Below, one piece after another: positions 1 to 8,256 of a DNA stretch of 54,574 bases. Each line of letters begins with the position of its first letter. The first letter of the stretch is position 1. Source of the DNA: Actinomycetota bacterium (GTDB lineage: Bacteria; Actinomycetota; UBA4738; HRBIN12); assembly GCA_005884925.1 (NCBI GenBank), contig VAYU01000063.1, positions 1-54,574 on the forward strand, read 5' to 3'. The notes under the pieces were generated by a model. That model saw nothing but the letters and a program-made list of their open reading frames with translations, searched no databases and was not told the DNA's origin. The position numbers and the translations under genes were made by a program.

Positions 1-347
<347 letters not shown>

Positions 348-650
348 TTACTTGCCTGCGACGGCGAGCACGTCACGAGCGGACAGGATGAGGTACTCAT
401 CGCCGTCGACCTTGACCTCGGTGCCGCCGTACTTCGAATAGATAACCGTGTCGCCGACCTTCACGTCGAGCGCGACGCGGCCGGTGCCGTCGTCGTTCCA
501 CCTGCCGGGACCCGCCGCCACGACCGTGCCCTCCTGGGGCTTCTCCTTGGCCGTGTCCGGGATCACGAGGCCCGAGCTCGTCGTCTCCTCGCCTTCGCTT
601 GGCTTGACGACGATCCGGTCCTCCAGCGGCTTGAGCTTGAAGTCCGCCAT
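348..650 (-). CDS. groES: Co-chaperonin GroES (Hsp10)
   Basis: A 100-residue GroES, the usual length, which caps the GroEL ring in the cytoplasm. The family pattern is clear: [16 protein letters not shown] near the N-terminus, the mobile loop [16 protein letters not shown] and YSKYGGTEV near the end. The ATG at 650 is preceded by an AAGGAGGAGG ribosome site. The operon is groES-groEL, with a perfect CIRCE element 51 nt upstream of the start, so HrcA-type heat-shock repression is expected; hrcA itself is not in the window. In actinobacteria groES often follows tsaD; here about 34 kb of polysaccharide, regulatory and secreted-protein genes separate the two. Confidence 0.98.
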   Translation of the reverse strand: MADFKLKPLEDRIVVKPSEGEETTSSGLVIPDTAKEKPQEGTVVAAGPGRWNDDGTGRVALDVKVGDTVIYSKYGGTEVKVDGDEYLILSARDVLAVAGK

Positions 651-700
651 CCTCGACTACCTCCTCCTTCGGTCTTCCTTGCCGTCCGGCCTGGGCTCCG

Positions 701-727
701 TTAGCACTCCCCGACCTTGAGTGCTAA
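701..727 (-). promoter_or_regulatory. CIRCE operator upstream of groES
   Basis: Perfect inverted repeat TTAGCACTC (701-709), nine-base spacer, GAGTGCTAA (719-727), matching the HrcA-binding CIRCE consensus. On the minus strand a TTGGCA hexamer at about 743-748 lies 17 nt upstream of TTAGCA, a plausible -35/-10 pair overlapping the operator, so HrcA would block initiation. Confidence 0.96.
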
Positions 728-793
728 CAGGATAGCCAGGCGAGTGCCAACCGGCAACGCGACGGGAACGCGGACGGGGACCCGCTCCGGGAT

Positions 794-2974
794 CTACGAG
801 TACGTCACGTACAGGACGGGCGCGAAGAGGCCTTCGAAGGATTCGGCCGTGCGGACTCCGGTGCCGGTGATGATGAAGACCATGGCGTTGCCGGAGTTCC
901 ATCCCGCTCGGTTCACGATCTCTTGCATGACGCTCGTCAGTCCCGGCGTCTGCTGGTCGGGTCCCTGAGCACCGACCGTCCCCCACGGGGCCGGGACCCA
1001 CCCGACGTTGGCCGACGTTCGAGCACGCGAGGAGATGTTGTTGGTGGTCTTCGTGAAGGTGCCGGGGTTGTCGGCCGCCTGCCCCTCGATCGTGAGCGAC
1101 GTGGCTCCGGTCGTCTGTACCCTGCACTGGAACTGGATGTAGGCGCTCTGGATGGTCGCGCCCTTCGGGATCGGGAGTCCGGCGAATCGAAGCCCCACCG
1201 TCTGGTTCACGCCGGCGCGGTTCACGATCTTGAGAGCCGCGTTCGCCAGTGCGACGGCTCCGGCGGATTCTTCGGCGTCGTCCGAACCAGCGCCGATGGG
1301 CACCGTGAGCGTGGTCACGCCTTCAGGCAACACCGTCACCGTGACGTCATCCGAGGCTTGCAGGGCGCTGTCGTCCCCCGTCAGCCGGAGCACGTAGGTC
1401 CCGGCAGCATCGAACGACACGGTCGTCGTTGGGGAGCTTGGGTCGGTGAACGTGGCGGTACCGGGACCGCTCACCTGGGACCACGTGCTCGTGACGGCCG
1501 CCGGGGGGTTCGGGAGCCCGTCATCCGTGACGGAGCCCTGCATCGTGGCCGAGGCCGGGAGCTTGACGGTCTGATCCGGGCCGGCGTTCACGACCGGCGC
1601 GTGGTTCCCTACGGTGCCGCAGTCGACCGATCCGTCATGGAGATCGTTCAGGTTAGTGTCCTGCCACTGCCAACCGATACTGGTTGCGACGTTCCCGTTC
1701 GCCGCACCGTTGAGCGTCAGATCCAGCAGTCCGGCCGTCTTGCCCTTCGACCACGCGATCCGAGGCCCGGGCAGGACGTTCGAGTTACCGGCGAGCGAGT
1801 GACCGCCCGACCCCGAGACCAGCTCGACCATGTGAGCTCCGGCTGTCCCCGCCGTGAAGTTCTCGTCGAGGGGCTTGTACTCCTCCATGTTGTGCTGATG
1901 CCCGTTGATGACGAGGTCGACGCCGTTGTTCGCCAACAGCTTCCACATATCGCTCTCGTTGGAGTTGATCGTCGTGTTGCTCGTGACTGCGGGTATGTGG
2001 AAGAAGGCAACGACGCAGGCGGGCACGTTCGAAGCTGTCAGGACGCTCTGAGCGAAGTTGTACTCGGCATGAGCGACCGTCATGTTCTGACTCGAGTTCA
2101 GGTCCAAGAACAGGACGCCACCCCACGTGAAGGAGGTGTACAGAGGGTGACCGTGCCAGTAGTCCGTCCACGCGGGGATGTTGACCTTCTCGTGGTTCCC
2201 CAGCGTCGGCTGGGTGGTATCCGCGGTCGCCCCCCAGAGCGTCCCTTGTCCGGGGCGATCGATGTTCGACACCCCGTAGTGGTTCAGGTTCTCCGTGAAC
2301 GTCCCCGTCTCGTAGATATCACCGAGGAATAGGAACAGTGGCGGATCGACCGCGGCGATCCTGTTCGCCAACGCGTTCGATACCACCTCGTTCGATGGCC
2401 CGTCACCTGTTGCCAAGATGTGCGGGTCGTCCGGACCCGTCCATGGTGCGGGGCGGTAGCTCGTCCAGTCGTTCGGGTTGTGCTGGAAGTCCGTCGCGTT
2501 GCCGTTGCTCAAGGTTACGGCGATCATGACGGCCGCCGAACCGACCGAACCTGCCTGCAGTGAGAGGGTGCCCGAACCGTCCAGGTACTTCTGGGTCGGC
2601 CACACGAACGAATAGTCGCTCGTCGCCGGTGAGGGCGCATACATCTGGATGAGCCGCACCCCGGTCCCACCCGACGGGACCCACGTCGCGAACACGAGGC
2701 CGCTGTTGGGCGAGTTCGTGACGGTGACGGTCTGCTCACCGGTCAGGGAGCTCGCAGCCGTGACGCAGAGCGTGTGGCCGTTCGAGGTACCGCAGTTGCT
2801 CGCGGCCTGCGCCGAAACGGGAACCAGGACGGTCGCGGCCGCGAGCAGCGAGAAGACACCGAGCCATGCGAGCGGCCTCCGCGGTGCAACGATCACGATC
2901 CATCCCGACAGGTTGGGACGCGCTCGGCTCCGGATGGCTGGTACACGACGACTCCCCCCATGTCTCGCCGCCAC
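794..2974 (-). CDS. Secreted calcineurin-like metallophosphoesterase with PKD-like and C-terminal beta domains
   Basis: A 726-codon reading frame from a GTG. The hydrophobic export signal (LAWLGVFSLLAAATVLVPV, ending AQA) starts only near residue 35, so translation may really begin at GTG 2896 (residue 27). After an N-terminal beta-type domain comes a metallophosphoesterase domain (about 185-430) with LFLGDIYETG, TLGNHE, FFHIPA and GHQHNMEEY, the metal-binding blocks of the family. A PKD/Ig-like domain (about 465-560, NAGPDQTVKLP) and a ~160-residue C-terminal beta domain (GLRFAGLPIPKGATIQSAYI) follow. Probably a cell-surface or extracellular phosphoesterase; the substrate is unknown. A decayed fragment of a paralogue lies just upstream at 3140-3363. 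Confidence 0.85.
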   Translation of the reverse strand: MAARHGGSRRVPAIRSRARPNLSGWIVIVAPRRPLAWLGVFSLLAAATVLVPVSAQAASNCGTSNGHTLCVTAASSLTGEQTVTVTNSPNSGLVFATWVPSGGTGVRLIQMYAPSPATSDYSFVWPTQKYLDGSGTLSLQAGSVGSAAVMIAVTLSNGNATDFQHNPNDWTSYRPAPWTGPDDPHILATGDGPSNEVVSNALANRIAAVDPPLFLFLGDIYETGTFTENLNHYGVSNIDRPGQGTLWGATADTTQPTLGNHEKVNIPAWTDYWHGHPLYTSFTWGGVLFLDLNSSQNMTVAHAEYNFAQSVLTASNVPACVVAFFHIPAVTSNTTINSNESDMWKLLANNGVDLVINGHQHNMEEYKPLDENFTAGTAGAHMVELVSGSGGHSLAGNSNVLPGPRIAWSKGKTAGLLDLTLNGAANGNVATSIGWQWQDTNLNDLHDGSVDCGTVGNHAPVVNAGPDQTVKLPASATMQGSVTDDGLPNPPAAVTSTWSQVSGPGTATFTDPSSPTTTVSFDAAGTYVLRLTGDDSALQASDDVTVTVLPEGVTTLTVPIGAGSDDAEESAGAVALANAALKIVNRAGVNQTVGLRFAGLPIPKGATIQSAYIQFQCRVQTTGATSLTIEGQAADNPGTFTKTTNNISSRARTSANVGWVPAPWGTVGAQGPDQQTPGLTSVMQEIVNRAGWNSGNAMVFIITGTGVRTAESFEGLFAPVLYVTYS

Positions 2975-3036
2975 TCAAGGTTGCAAGCACAAAAGGGAAG
3001 CTCACGCGGCGGCGCGCGCTCGTTCACTGCACCGTA

Positions 3037-3076
3037 GGTCCGAGACCGTAGGTGCGACATCGCGCAACCGGTGTAG
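3037..3076. repeat. Imperfect direct repeat, copy 1
   Basis: Shares the blocks GGTCCGAG, CGACATCGCGCA and CGGTGTAG, in that order and nearly the same spacing, with 3568-3606. The two copies flank the decayed phosphoesterase fragment and suggest a past duplication or recombination there. Confidence 0.55.
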
Positions 3077-3139
3077 ATGACGTACGCAAATCTCGCGGGG
3101 CAGGTCAGCAGGCCACGGAGCCGGAGCGCAGGGCGCGCC

Positions 3140-3363
3140 TGGCACGTCCTGGAACTGCCAGCTGAGGCTCGTCGCCGCGTCGCCGCCGGCCGCGCCGCTG
3201 AGGGTCAACGCGAGCAGCCCCGTGGTTCCCCCCTTTGGACCACGCGATCCTGGCCCCGGGCGGTCTTCGAGACGCCGGCGATGGAATGCCCGCCGGCCCC
3301 CGAAACGAGTTGCACGAGATGGGCTCCGCCCCCGGTGTTGAAGTTCGCGTCGGCTTGAACTCG
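3140..3363 (-). pseudogene. Decayed fragment of a second metallophosphoesterase
   Basis: Three short stretches in three minus-strand frames resemble, in order, one continuous segment of the neighbouring phosphoesterase. First comes GAHLVQLVSGAGGHSIAG (neighbour: GAHMVELVSGSGGHSLAG), then ARIAWSKG (PRIAWSKG), then TTGLLALTLSGAAGGDAATS (KTAGLLDLTLNGAANGNVATS). The frame changes fall at a CCCGGGG tract near 3258 and at a GGGGGG run near 3232, so they could be indels or base-calling errors. Even with frames repaired, neither the catalytic N-terminus nor the C-terminal domains are present. The 600-bp stretch 2975-3695 has no other gene I can support. Confidence 0.75.
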
Positions 3364-3567
3364 ACATGTGATGCCGGTGTCCGACCAGGAGGAGATCCCT
3401 CCGTCGTCTGCGGGCAGCGGCCAGATCGCGCGTTGAGCAGATGCCACCGAGCTATCGCTGAGGACCGCCGGCTCGTCGTGGCTCCACGAAGTCCTCCGCG
3501 CCTCGCCACATCCGCTACCGGACGGCAGCAGGCAGCGACGGGGGTGCGCTGGAACCAGGAGGCTAGA

Positions 3568-3606
3568 GGTCCGAGCCGGCGGGCCGACATCGCGCACGCG
3601 GTGTAG
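3568..3606. repeat. Imperfect direct repeat, copy 2
   Basis: Second copy of the ~40-bp element at 3037-3076, about 530 bp away, on the other side of the phosphoesterase fragment and about 90 bp before the deacetylase gene. Confidence 0.55.
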
Positions 3607-3695
3607 GTGTACCCCGGGTGGCACGGGGTGAAGGCTCCTCTAGGCTTCCGCGGAACGAGAGCCGAGCGATCCCTCGAGGACGGGGAGGAAGAGGC

Positions 3696-4598
3696 ATGGA
3701 GCCGGAGCTGGATGACGCAGCCGTTCCCGCGATCCAGCAGAAGCGGTTCTGTGCGACCTTCGACATCGAGGACTGGTTCCACGCCGAGAACGTCCGGGCT
3801 AGCCTCCCCACGCATGATTGGGATCGGCTGGAGTCGAGGCTCGAACCGAACGTTCACGAGCTCCTGGATATCCTTGCAGCCACCCAGGCCCGATCGACGT
3901 TCTTCGTCCTGGGGTGGGTCGCGGAACGCTACCCCGCGGTCGTGCGACGGATCGTGGACGACGGACACGAGGTCGCCAGTCATACCTATCTCCATCGGAA
4001 CCTGAACCAGCTGACCCCCGATGAGATCGAGGGGGAGCTCAGCCGGTCGAAGGACCGGCTCGAACAGGTAGCGGGCTCCGAGGTTCTCGGTGTCCGTGCG
4101 CCCAACTTCTCGGTGAGCGATCTCGTCCTCGATCTGGTCGCCGAGACCGGTTACCGGTACGACTCCAGTTACTTCGGGTTCACGCAACATGATCGGTACG
4201 GGCAGATCTCGGCAACGGTCCCACCGGGGGCGCCGGTGACGGAGATCCGGCCCGGCCTGTTGGAGATCCAGATGACCCGCGTCCCGATCGCGACGGTCCA
4301 GGTCCCGTGGGCGGGCGGCGCGTACTTCCGCTTGATCCCCTATCCGGTGTTCCGGTGGGGCGTCGCGAAGCACCTGCGCTCCAACCCATGGTTCACGTTC
4401 TACTTCCACCCCTGGGAGCTCGACCCGGACGAGGTTCCCCCCGCGGGGATGCCGAGGACCCTCCGGTTCCGCGCCTACACGGGGCGAGGTCGGACGCGAC
4501 GCGACCTCCGGCGCCTCGTCACGGAGTTCGGGTCCTGCCGGATCGATGAAGCCTTGAGAGGCCTCGGCCACCTCTCCTCGAACGAGACGACGCCTTAG
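3696..4598 (+). CDS. Polysaccharide deacetylase (NodB-type, DUF3473 subfamily)
   Basis: A 300-residue NodB-fold deacetylase that would remove N- or O-acetyl groups from a polysaccharide. Visible motifs are TFDIEDWF (the catalytic Asp pair), SHTYLH (zinc-binding His), RAPNFS and the C-terminal YFHPWELDP typical of the DUF3473 group found in exopolysaccharide loci. The frame is open 26 codons further upstream, but ATG 3696 is preferred: GGGGAGGAAG precedes it by about 6 nt and the conserved N-terminus follows. No export signal is visible, so it may act on a lipid-linked or cytoplasmic-face intermediate. Its stop overlaps that of the convergent sugar transferase by 4 nt. Confidence 0.9.
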   Translation: MEPELDDAAVPAIQQKRFCATFDIEDWFHAENVRASLPTHDWDRLESRLEPNVHELLDILAATQARSTFFVLGWVAERYPAVVRRIVDDGHEVASHTYLHRNLNQLTPDEIEGELSRSKDRLEQVAGSEVLGVRAPNFSVSDLVLDLVAETGYRYDSSYFGFTQHDRYGQISATVPPGAPVTEIRPGLLEIQMTRVPIATVQVPWAGGAYFRLIPYPVFRWGVAKHLRSNPWFTFYFHPWELDPDEVPPAGMPRTLRFRAYTGRGRTRRDLRRLVTEFGSCRIDEALRGLGHLSSNETTP

Positions 4599-5977
4599 CC
4601 GTCGTCGCCTCGGAGCAGCACGGCGATCGTCCGGACGATGATCACCAGGTCCCGCCAGACCGACCAGTTCTCGATGTAGTAGTTGTCCAGGCGGGCGCGT
4701 TCCGGAACGGCGTCCAAGCCACGCGATCGACCGTGGATCTGTGCCCATCCGGTGATCCCGCCGAGCACTCGGTGTCGGTCGTCGTAGCGGGACACGGTGG
4801 CCGCGAACTGGTCGGTGTAGTGGGGTCGCTCCGGTCGGGGACCGACGAGCGACATCTCTCCCCGAAGCACGTTCAACAGCTGCGGCAGCTCATCGATGCT
4901 CGTCATCCGCAGGATGCGCCCCACCCCGGTTACCCGGTCGTCCTCGCCCGAGAACCATGCCGTGTCGGAATCATCGTTCACGCGCATCGTCCGGAACTTG
5001 ACGATCTCGAAGATCCGACCGTTGAGCCCGACCCGTTTCTGCCGGAACAGGATCGGACCCGGGCTCGACACACGGACGGCGAGGGCGGCGATCGCGAGGA
5101 GCGGCGCGGTGAGCAGGAGCAGGAGCGTGGATCCAACGAGGTCGAAGCCGCGCTTCTCCAGCCGGGCCGCCGAACGTAGCGCCGGCCGGCGGAGATGGAA
5201 CAGCGGGATACCGCAGACGTCGTCAACGGCTGCCCCCTGCGGGATCCCGCTCAATTCGAAGAAGCGAGGAACGACGTGGATCTCCGCGGGCGTCCGCTCG
5301 CTGGCGCGAAGGACGGTCGCGAGATCCTTATCGTTGGTGTCGCCGAATGCGACGAGCACGCGGCTCACGGAATGTTCGTGGACCACGTGATCGAGTTCCG
5401 TGCACTCGCCGAGGAAGGGGAGGATCGCCGATCCATCCTGCACCCGACCCAGGAAGCCGACGGGCCGCAACCCGAACTCCTGATGGTCCAGCAGGGTCTT
5501 CGCCAGCCCGATCGCCAGTTCGCCTTCCCCGACGATCAGGGTTCGCTCGGAGGCGACGCCTCGCGCTTTCGCCGCCCGACCCAACGCGTACGCGGCCGCC
5601 CGGCCGATGATCACGGCGATCGCGGAGAGCGGCGCGATCACCGTGAGGTTGCTCAGGTGCGCGCGGATGTCCAGGGGAAGCTTGGCGACCGCCACCACCG
5701 ACATCAGCAGTAGGAGGGAGACGGCCACGCGACCCATCAACCAGGCTGCGTCGTCGCCGAGGCGGGGATTGATCCTGAAGATGCGAGACGAGTCGCTGTT
5801 GAGGATCAGGAACGTGAGCACGGCGAACACGATCGCGACGGGGTGGAACCCCACGAGGACGTACACGATCCCGAGGGCGACCGCGTCGGCGACAGGAAGG
5901 AGACTCGAGAGAGGAGGGCGGAACCGAAGGGCGCGCGGAGGTTGGAAGACCACCTCGAGGGGTTCGCGAACAGCCAT
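4595..5977 (-). CDS. Undecaprenyl-phosphate sugar-phosphate transferase (initiating enzyme, WcaJ/WbaP type)
   Basis: About 460 residues, the length of the long polyisoprenyl-phosphate hexose-1-phosphate transferases that start exopolysaccharide repeat units at the membrane. Several hydrophobic segments occupy the N-terminal half, then a nucleotide-binding-like region (RTLIVGEGELAIGLAK). The C-terminal catalytic domain has SSPGPILFRQKRVG, FEIVKFRTM, TSIDELPQLLNVLRGEMS, LVGPRPERP and ITGWAQIHGR. GTG 5983 is also possible, but ATG 5977 has GGAG at proper spacing. Sugar specificity (Glc, Gal or GalNAc phosphate) cannot be read from the sequence. It belongs to the surrounding Wzx/Wzy cluster though transcribed alone. 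Confidence 0.94.
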   Translation of the reverse strand: MAVREPLEVVFQPPRALRFRPPLSSLLPVADAVALGIVYVLVGFHPVAIVFAVLTFLILNSDSSRIFRINPRLGDDAAWLMGRVAVSLLLLMSVVAVAKLPLDIRAHLSNLTVIAPLSAIAVIIGRAAAYALGRAAKARGVASERTLIVGEGELAIGLAKTLLDHQEFGLRPVGFLGRVQDGSAILPFLGECTELDHVVHEHSVSRVLVAFGDTNDKDLATVLRASERTPAEIHVVPRFFELSGIPQGAAVDDVCGIPLFHLRRPALRSAARLEKRGFDLVGSTLLLLLTAPLLAIAALAVRVSSPGPILFRQKRVGLNGRIFEIVKFRTMRVNDDSDTAWFSGEDDRVTGVGRILRMTSIDELPQLLNVLRGEMSLVGPRPERPHYTDQFAATVSRYDDRHRVLGGITGWAQIHGRSRGLDAVPERARLDNYYIENWSVWRDLVIIVRTIAVLLRGDDG

Positions 5978-6305
5978 CGTCACGCTCCGCCGCGGGGTGC
6001 ACGAAGCGAGGTTCCGATGATCGCGCTCTCCATACGCCCCTCCGCGGTCCGGAGAACCGAGTGTGGCGGTCCGGCCCCTTCCAGCGCATGCGCGTTTCGC
6101 CGTAAGAAACGTACCGAGACGATGCGAGCCGCCGGCACCTATCGGGAGGACGCGACCGACGCTGGTGCGTGTCGGATCTCACGCCACGCATCCGATGTAC
6201 CGAGGCTACGTTCGTGCGCGTCGATGGGCGAAGATACCGTTAGCCGGCGAGCTCGGAAGATGCGCCCTGGACCGGGGACCGTAGCCCAGGTACGGCGTTC
6301 ATCAG
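5978..6305. other. Divergent intergenic region between sugar transferase and kinase genes
   Basis: About 330 bases with no convincing gene. The only structure I find is a short inverted repeat, CGTTTC (6093-6098) and GAAACG (6106-6111) with a 7-base spacer, placed to act on the sugar transferase promoter. No clear -35/-10 pair was found for either direction. Confidence 0.4.
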
Positions 6306-7103
6306 ATGGCCGCGAGCGCGGCGCCCGCGTACCGTTTCCATCGAAGCACGAGCATCTCCGGCCGAGAGGGAGGTTTCGACGGCATCGTGGGCATCACCAT
6401 CGATCATCGTCGCTGGTCCCGCCTTCCGACGCTGCCGAAGCCGTGCCTGGTCGAAGTCGCAGGCGTGGCGGGTTCGGGGAAGTCCACCCTCACGCGGTCG
6501 ATGTGCGAGGATCCCGAGTTCACCGTGGGCGGTTTCATCCACGCGCGGCTGCCATCCCACCTCCTCCGGGTTGCGAGGGCGACCCCGCGCCTGCTGCCGA
6601 TCCTCGCGAGCGACCGCCGATCGCCTCAGGTGACGTGGCCGGAGTACAAGCTCTTGGTCTACGTGACGCAGTGGCGCACCGTCCTCCGTCGTGAGATGCG
6701 CCGCCGCGGCGGAATCACCGTGCTCGACCAGGGCCCGATCTACGCCCTCGTTCGTCTGAAGGCTGAAGGGAAGCCGTTCACCGCCACGCCGGCGTTCGAT
6801 GCGTGGTGGGAGGACATGCTTCGGCTATGGGTTGGAGAGCTCAGCGCGATCGTCTGGCTGGACGCGTCCGACGATGTCCTGTGGCGGAGGATCAACGGGC
6901 GTTCTCAGCTCCACAAGACGAAGGGCGAGGGGGTCGAGGAGGGCCACCGGTTCCTCGACACGTACCGCTGCTCGTTCGACGCGGTGCTCGGTCGGATCGA
7001 GGCTTGGGGGGCGCCGGAGGTGCTTCGCCTCGATACGGAGGAAGCCACCGCCGAGCAGCTCGCGACGGAGCTCCTGCCCCGCTTGATGGCACATGCTCGA
7101 TAG
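6306..7103 (+). CDS. P-loop kinase-like protein of the exopolysaccharide locus
   Basis: A 265-residue protein with a Walker A loop, GVAGSGKST, near residue 53, preceded by LVEVA as in the nucleoside/nucleotide kinase fold. Later segments are VLDQGPIYALVRLKAEGK (a DQGP motif like the substrate-site D-R/Q-x-P of such kinases), IVWLDAS and an Arg/Lys-rich lid-like stretch (NGRSQLHKTKGEG). The phosphoryl acceptor is unknown; a sugar, a lipid-linked intermediate or a nucleotide are all possible. The start is uncertain: ATG 6306 lacks a good ribosome site, and GTG 6387 has GGGAGG rather far upstream. First gene of a four-gene plus-strand series with 4-11 nt overlaps. Confidence 0.75.
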   Translation: MAASAAPAYRFHRSTSISGREGGFDGIVGITIDHRRWSRLPTLPKPCLVEVAGVAGSGKSTLTRSMCEDPEFTVGGFIHARLPSHLLRVARATPRLLPILASDRRSPQVTWPEYKLLVYVTQWRTVLRREMRRRGGITVLDQGPIYALVRLKAEGKPFTATPAFDAWWEDMLRLWVGELSAIVWLDASDDVLWRRINGRSQLHKTKGEGVEEGHRFLDTYRCSFDAVLGRIEAWGAPEVLRLDTEEATAEQLATELLPRLMAHAR

Positions 7104-8256
7104 CGACGGCCGACCCGTCCCGATCGACCGGCAGGATGCCGCCGTGCGAAGGCTCAAGGTTTTGCATCTGATCCTGATGCTCGGCGAGACCAACGGTCAG
7201 TACAACGAGCACTGTCTCCCGCTGATCGGAGAACGCGATCTCTCGATCAGCACCTACTTCGCGCCGCGATTGACCCCACCTCCGGAGATCACGATGTTCG
7301 CTGGCGACGGAACGCTCAGGGGGTTCTACCGAAGCTTGGGGCGGGCGCTGGACACCGATGACTACGACGTCATCCATGCCCACGCCCCGCAGTCGGGCGT
7401 GCTGTTGCTGCTCGGGGTGCTCGCTCGGCGTCGATCGCACCGGCTCCGGCGTTCGCTCGTCTATACCGTCCAGGATTCGTTCTACGACTACCGACTTCGG
7501 GACAAGGCGTTGATGGTCGTCCCTCTGGTGACCTTCCATCGCGTGATCTTCTGCAGTGGGTCGGCGTACGAGAGTTTGCCGCGGGCGCTGAAGCGGCTCG
7601 TCCGGGATCGATCGAGGGTCGTCCAGAACGGAGCTGACATCGACCGGGTGGACCGCGCCATCGCGGCCGCCCCGGTCGACAGGGAGGATGGGCGCTTCAC
7701 CGTCCTCTCCGTGGGTCGTCTCGATGTGGTGAAAGACCCGTTCGCCGTGCTCGATGCGTTCGCCCGGAGCATGGACCGAGACGACCCCGGTCGACTCATC
7801 TTCATCGGTGGGGGACGGCTCGGAACCGAGCTGGAAGCCCGCATCGACCGCGCGGGCCTTCGGGACCGCGTCACGTTGCGAGGCCTCATCCCGCGAGAAG
7901 AGGTGTTCGTCGCGTGTGCCGAAGCCGATGTCTTCGTCTCCACCTCGAATGGCGAGGGTCTGCCGGTGGCCGTCCTGGAGGCGATGGCTGCCGGATGCCC
8001 GGTCATCCTGTCCGACATCCCGCCCCACCGAGAGCTCGCCGAAGACGCCGGGTTCATCCCATTCGTCCAGCCGGGTGACGTCGAAGGGTTCGCGAGGGAG
8101 ATCAGGCGCTACCGGGCGATGTCGTCGGACGAGCGGCGCGAGATCGGTCGCCGGTGCCGAGCGCACGTGAGCGCGCGCTTCACGTTGCCCATCATGCGTA
8201 CCGCCACCGATGCCGTGTATCTGGAGACGGCACGACCGGCGGCGACCCACCGATGA
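7093..8256 (+). CDS. Glycosyltransferase, GT4 family (group 1)
   Basis: A 387-residue GT-B glycosyltransferase predicted to add a sugar to the lipid-linked repeat unit on the cytoplasmic face of the membrane. The N-terminal domain shows LKVLHLILMLGETNGQYNEH and YDVIHAHAP; the C-terminal nucleotide-sugar domain shows FTVLSVGRLDVVKDP, LIFIGGGRLGTELE, the GT4 segment STSNGEGLPVAVLEAMAAGC and PVILSDIP. Donor and acceptor are not deducible. It overlaps the preceding kinase by 11 nt and the following double kinase by 4 nt (ATGA), so the three are translationally coupled. GTG 7144 is an alternative start giving a more standard N-terminus. Confidence 0.9.
   Translation: MLDSDGRPVPIDRQDAAVRRLKVLHLILMLGETNGQYNEHCLPLIGERDLSISTYFAPRLTPPPEITMFAGDGTLRGFYRSLGRALDTDDYDVIHAHAPQSGVLLLLGVLARRRSHRLRRSLVYTVQDSFYDYRLRDKALMVVPLVTFHRVIFCSGSAYESLPRALKRLVRDRSRVVQNGADIDRVDRAIAAAPVDREDGRFTVLSVGRLDVVKDPFAVLDAFARSMDRDDPGRLIFIGGGRLGTELEARIDRAGLRDRVTLRGLIPREEVFVACAEADVFVSTSNGEGLPVAVLEAMAAGCPVILSDIPPHRELAEDAGFIPFVQPGDVEGFAREIRRYRAMSSDERREIGRRCRAHVSARFTLPIMRTATDAVYLETARPAATHR

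Noticed and set aside
923-2332. 469-codon plus-strand open frame
   Set aside because: Antisense to the secreted metallophosphoesterase; composition is Arg/Gly/Asp-rich shadow coding with no domain or ribosome site.
3105-4748. 547-codon minus-strand open frame
   Set aside because: Runs antisense through the well-supported deacetylase; only its last ~15% shows similarity, and that belongs to the phosphoesterase remnant.
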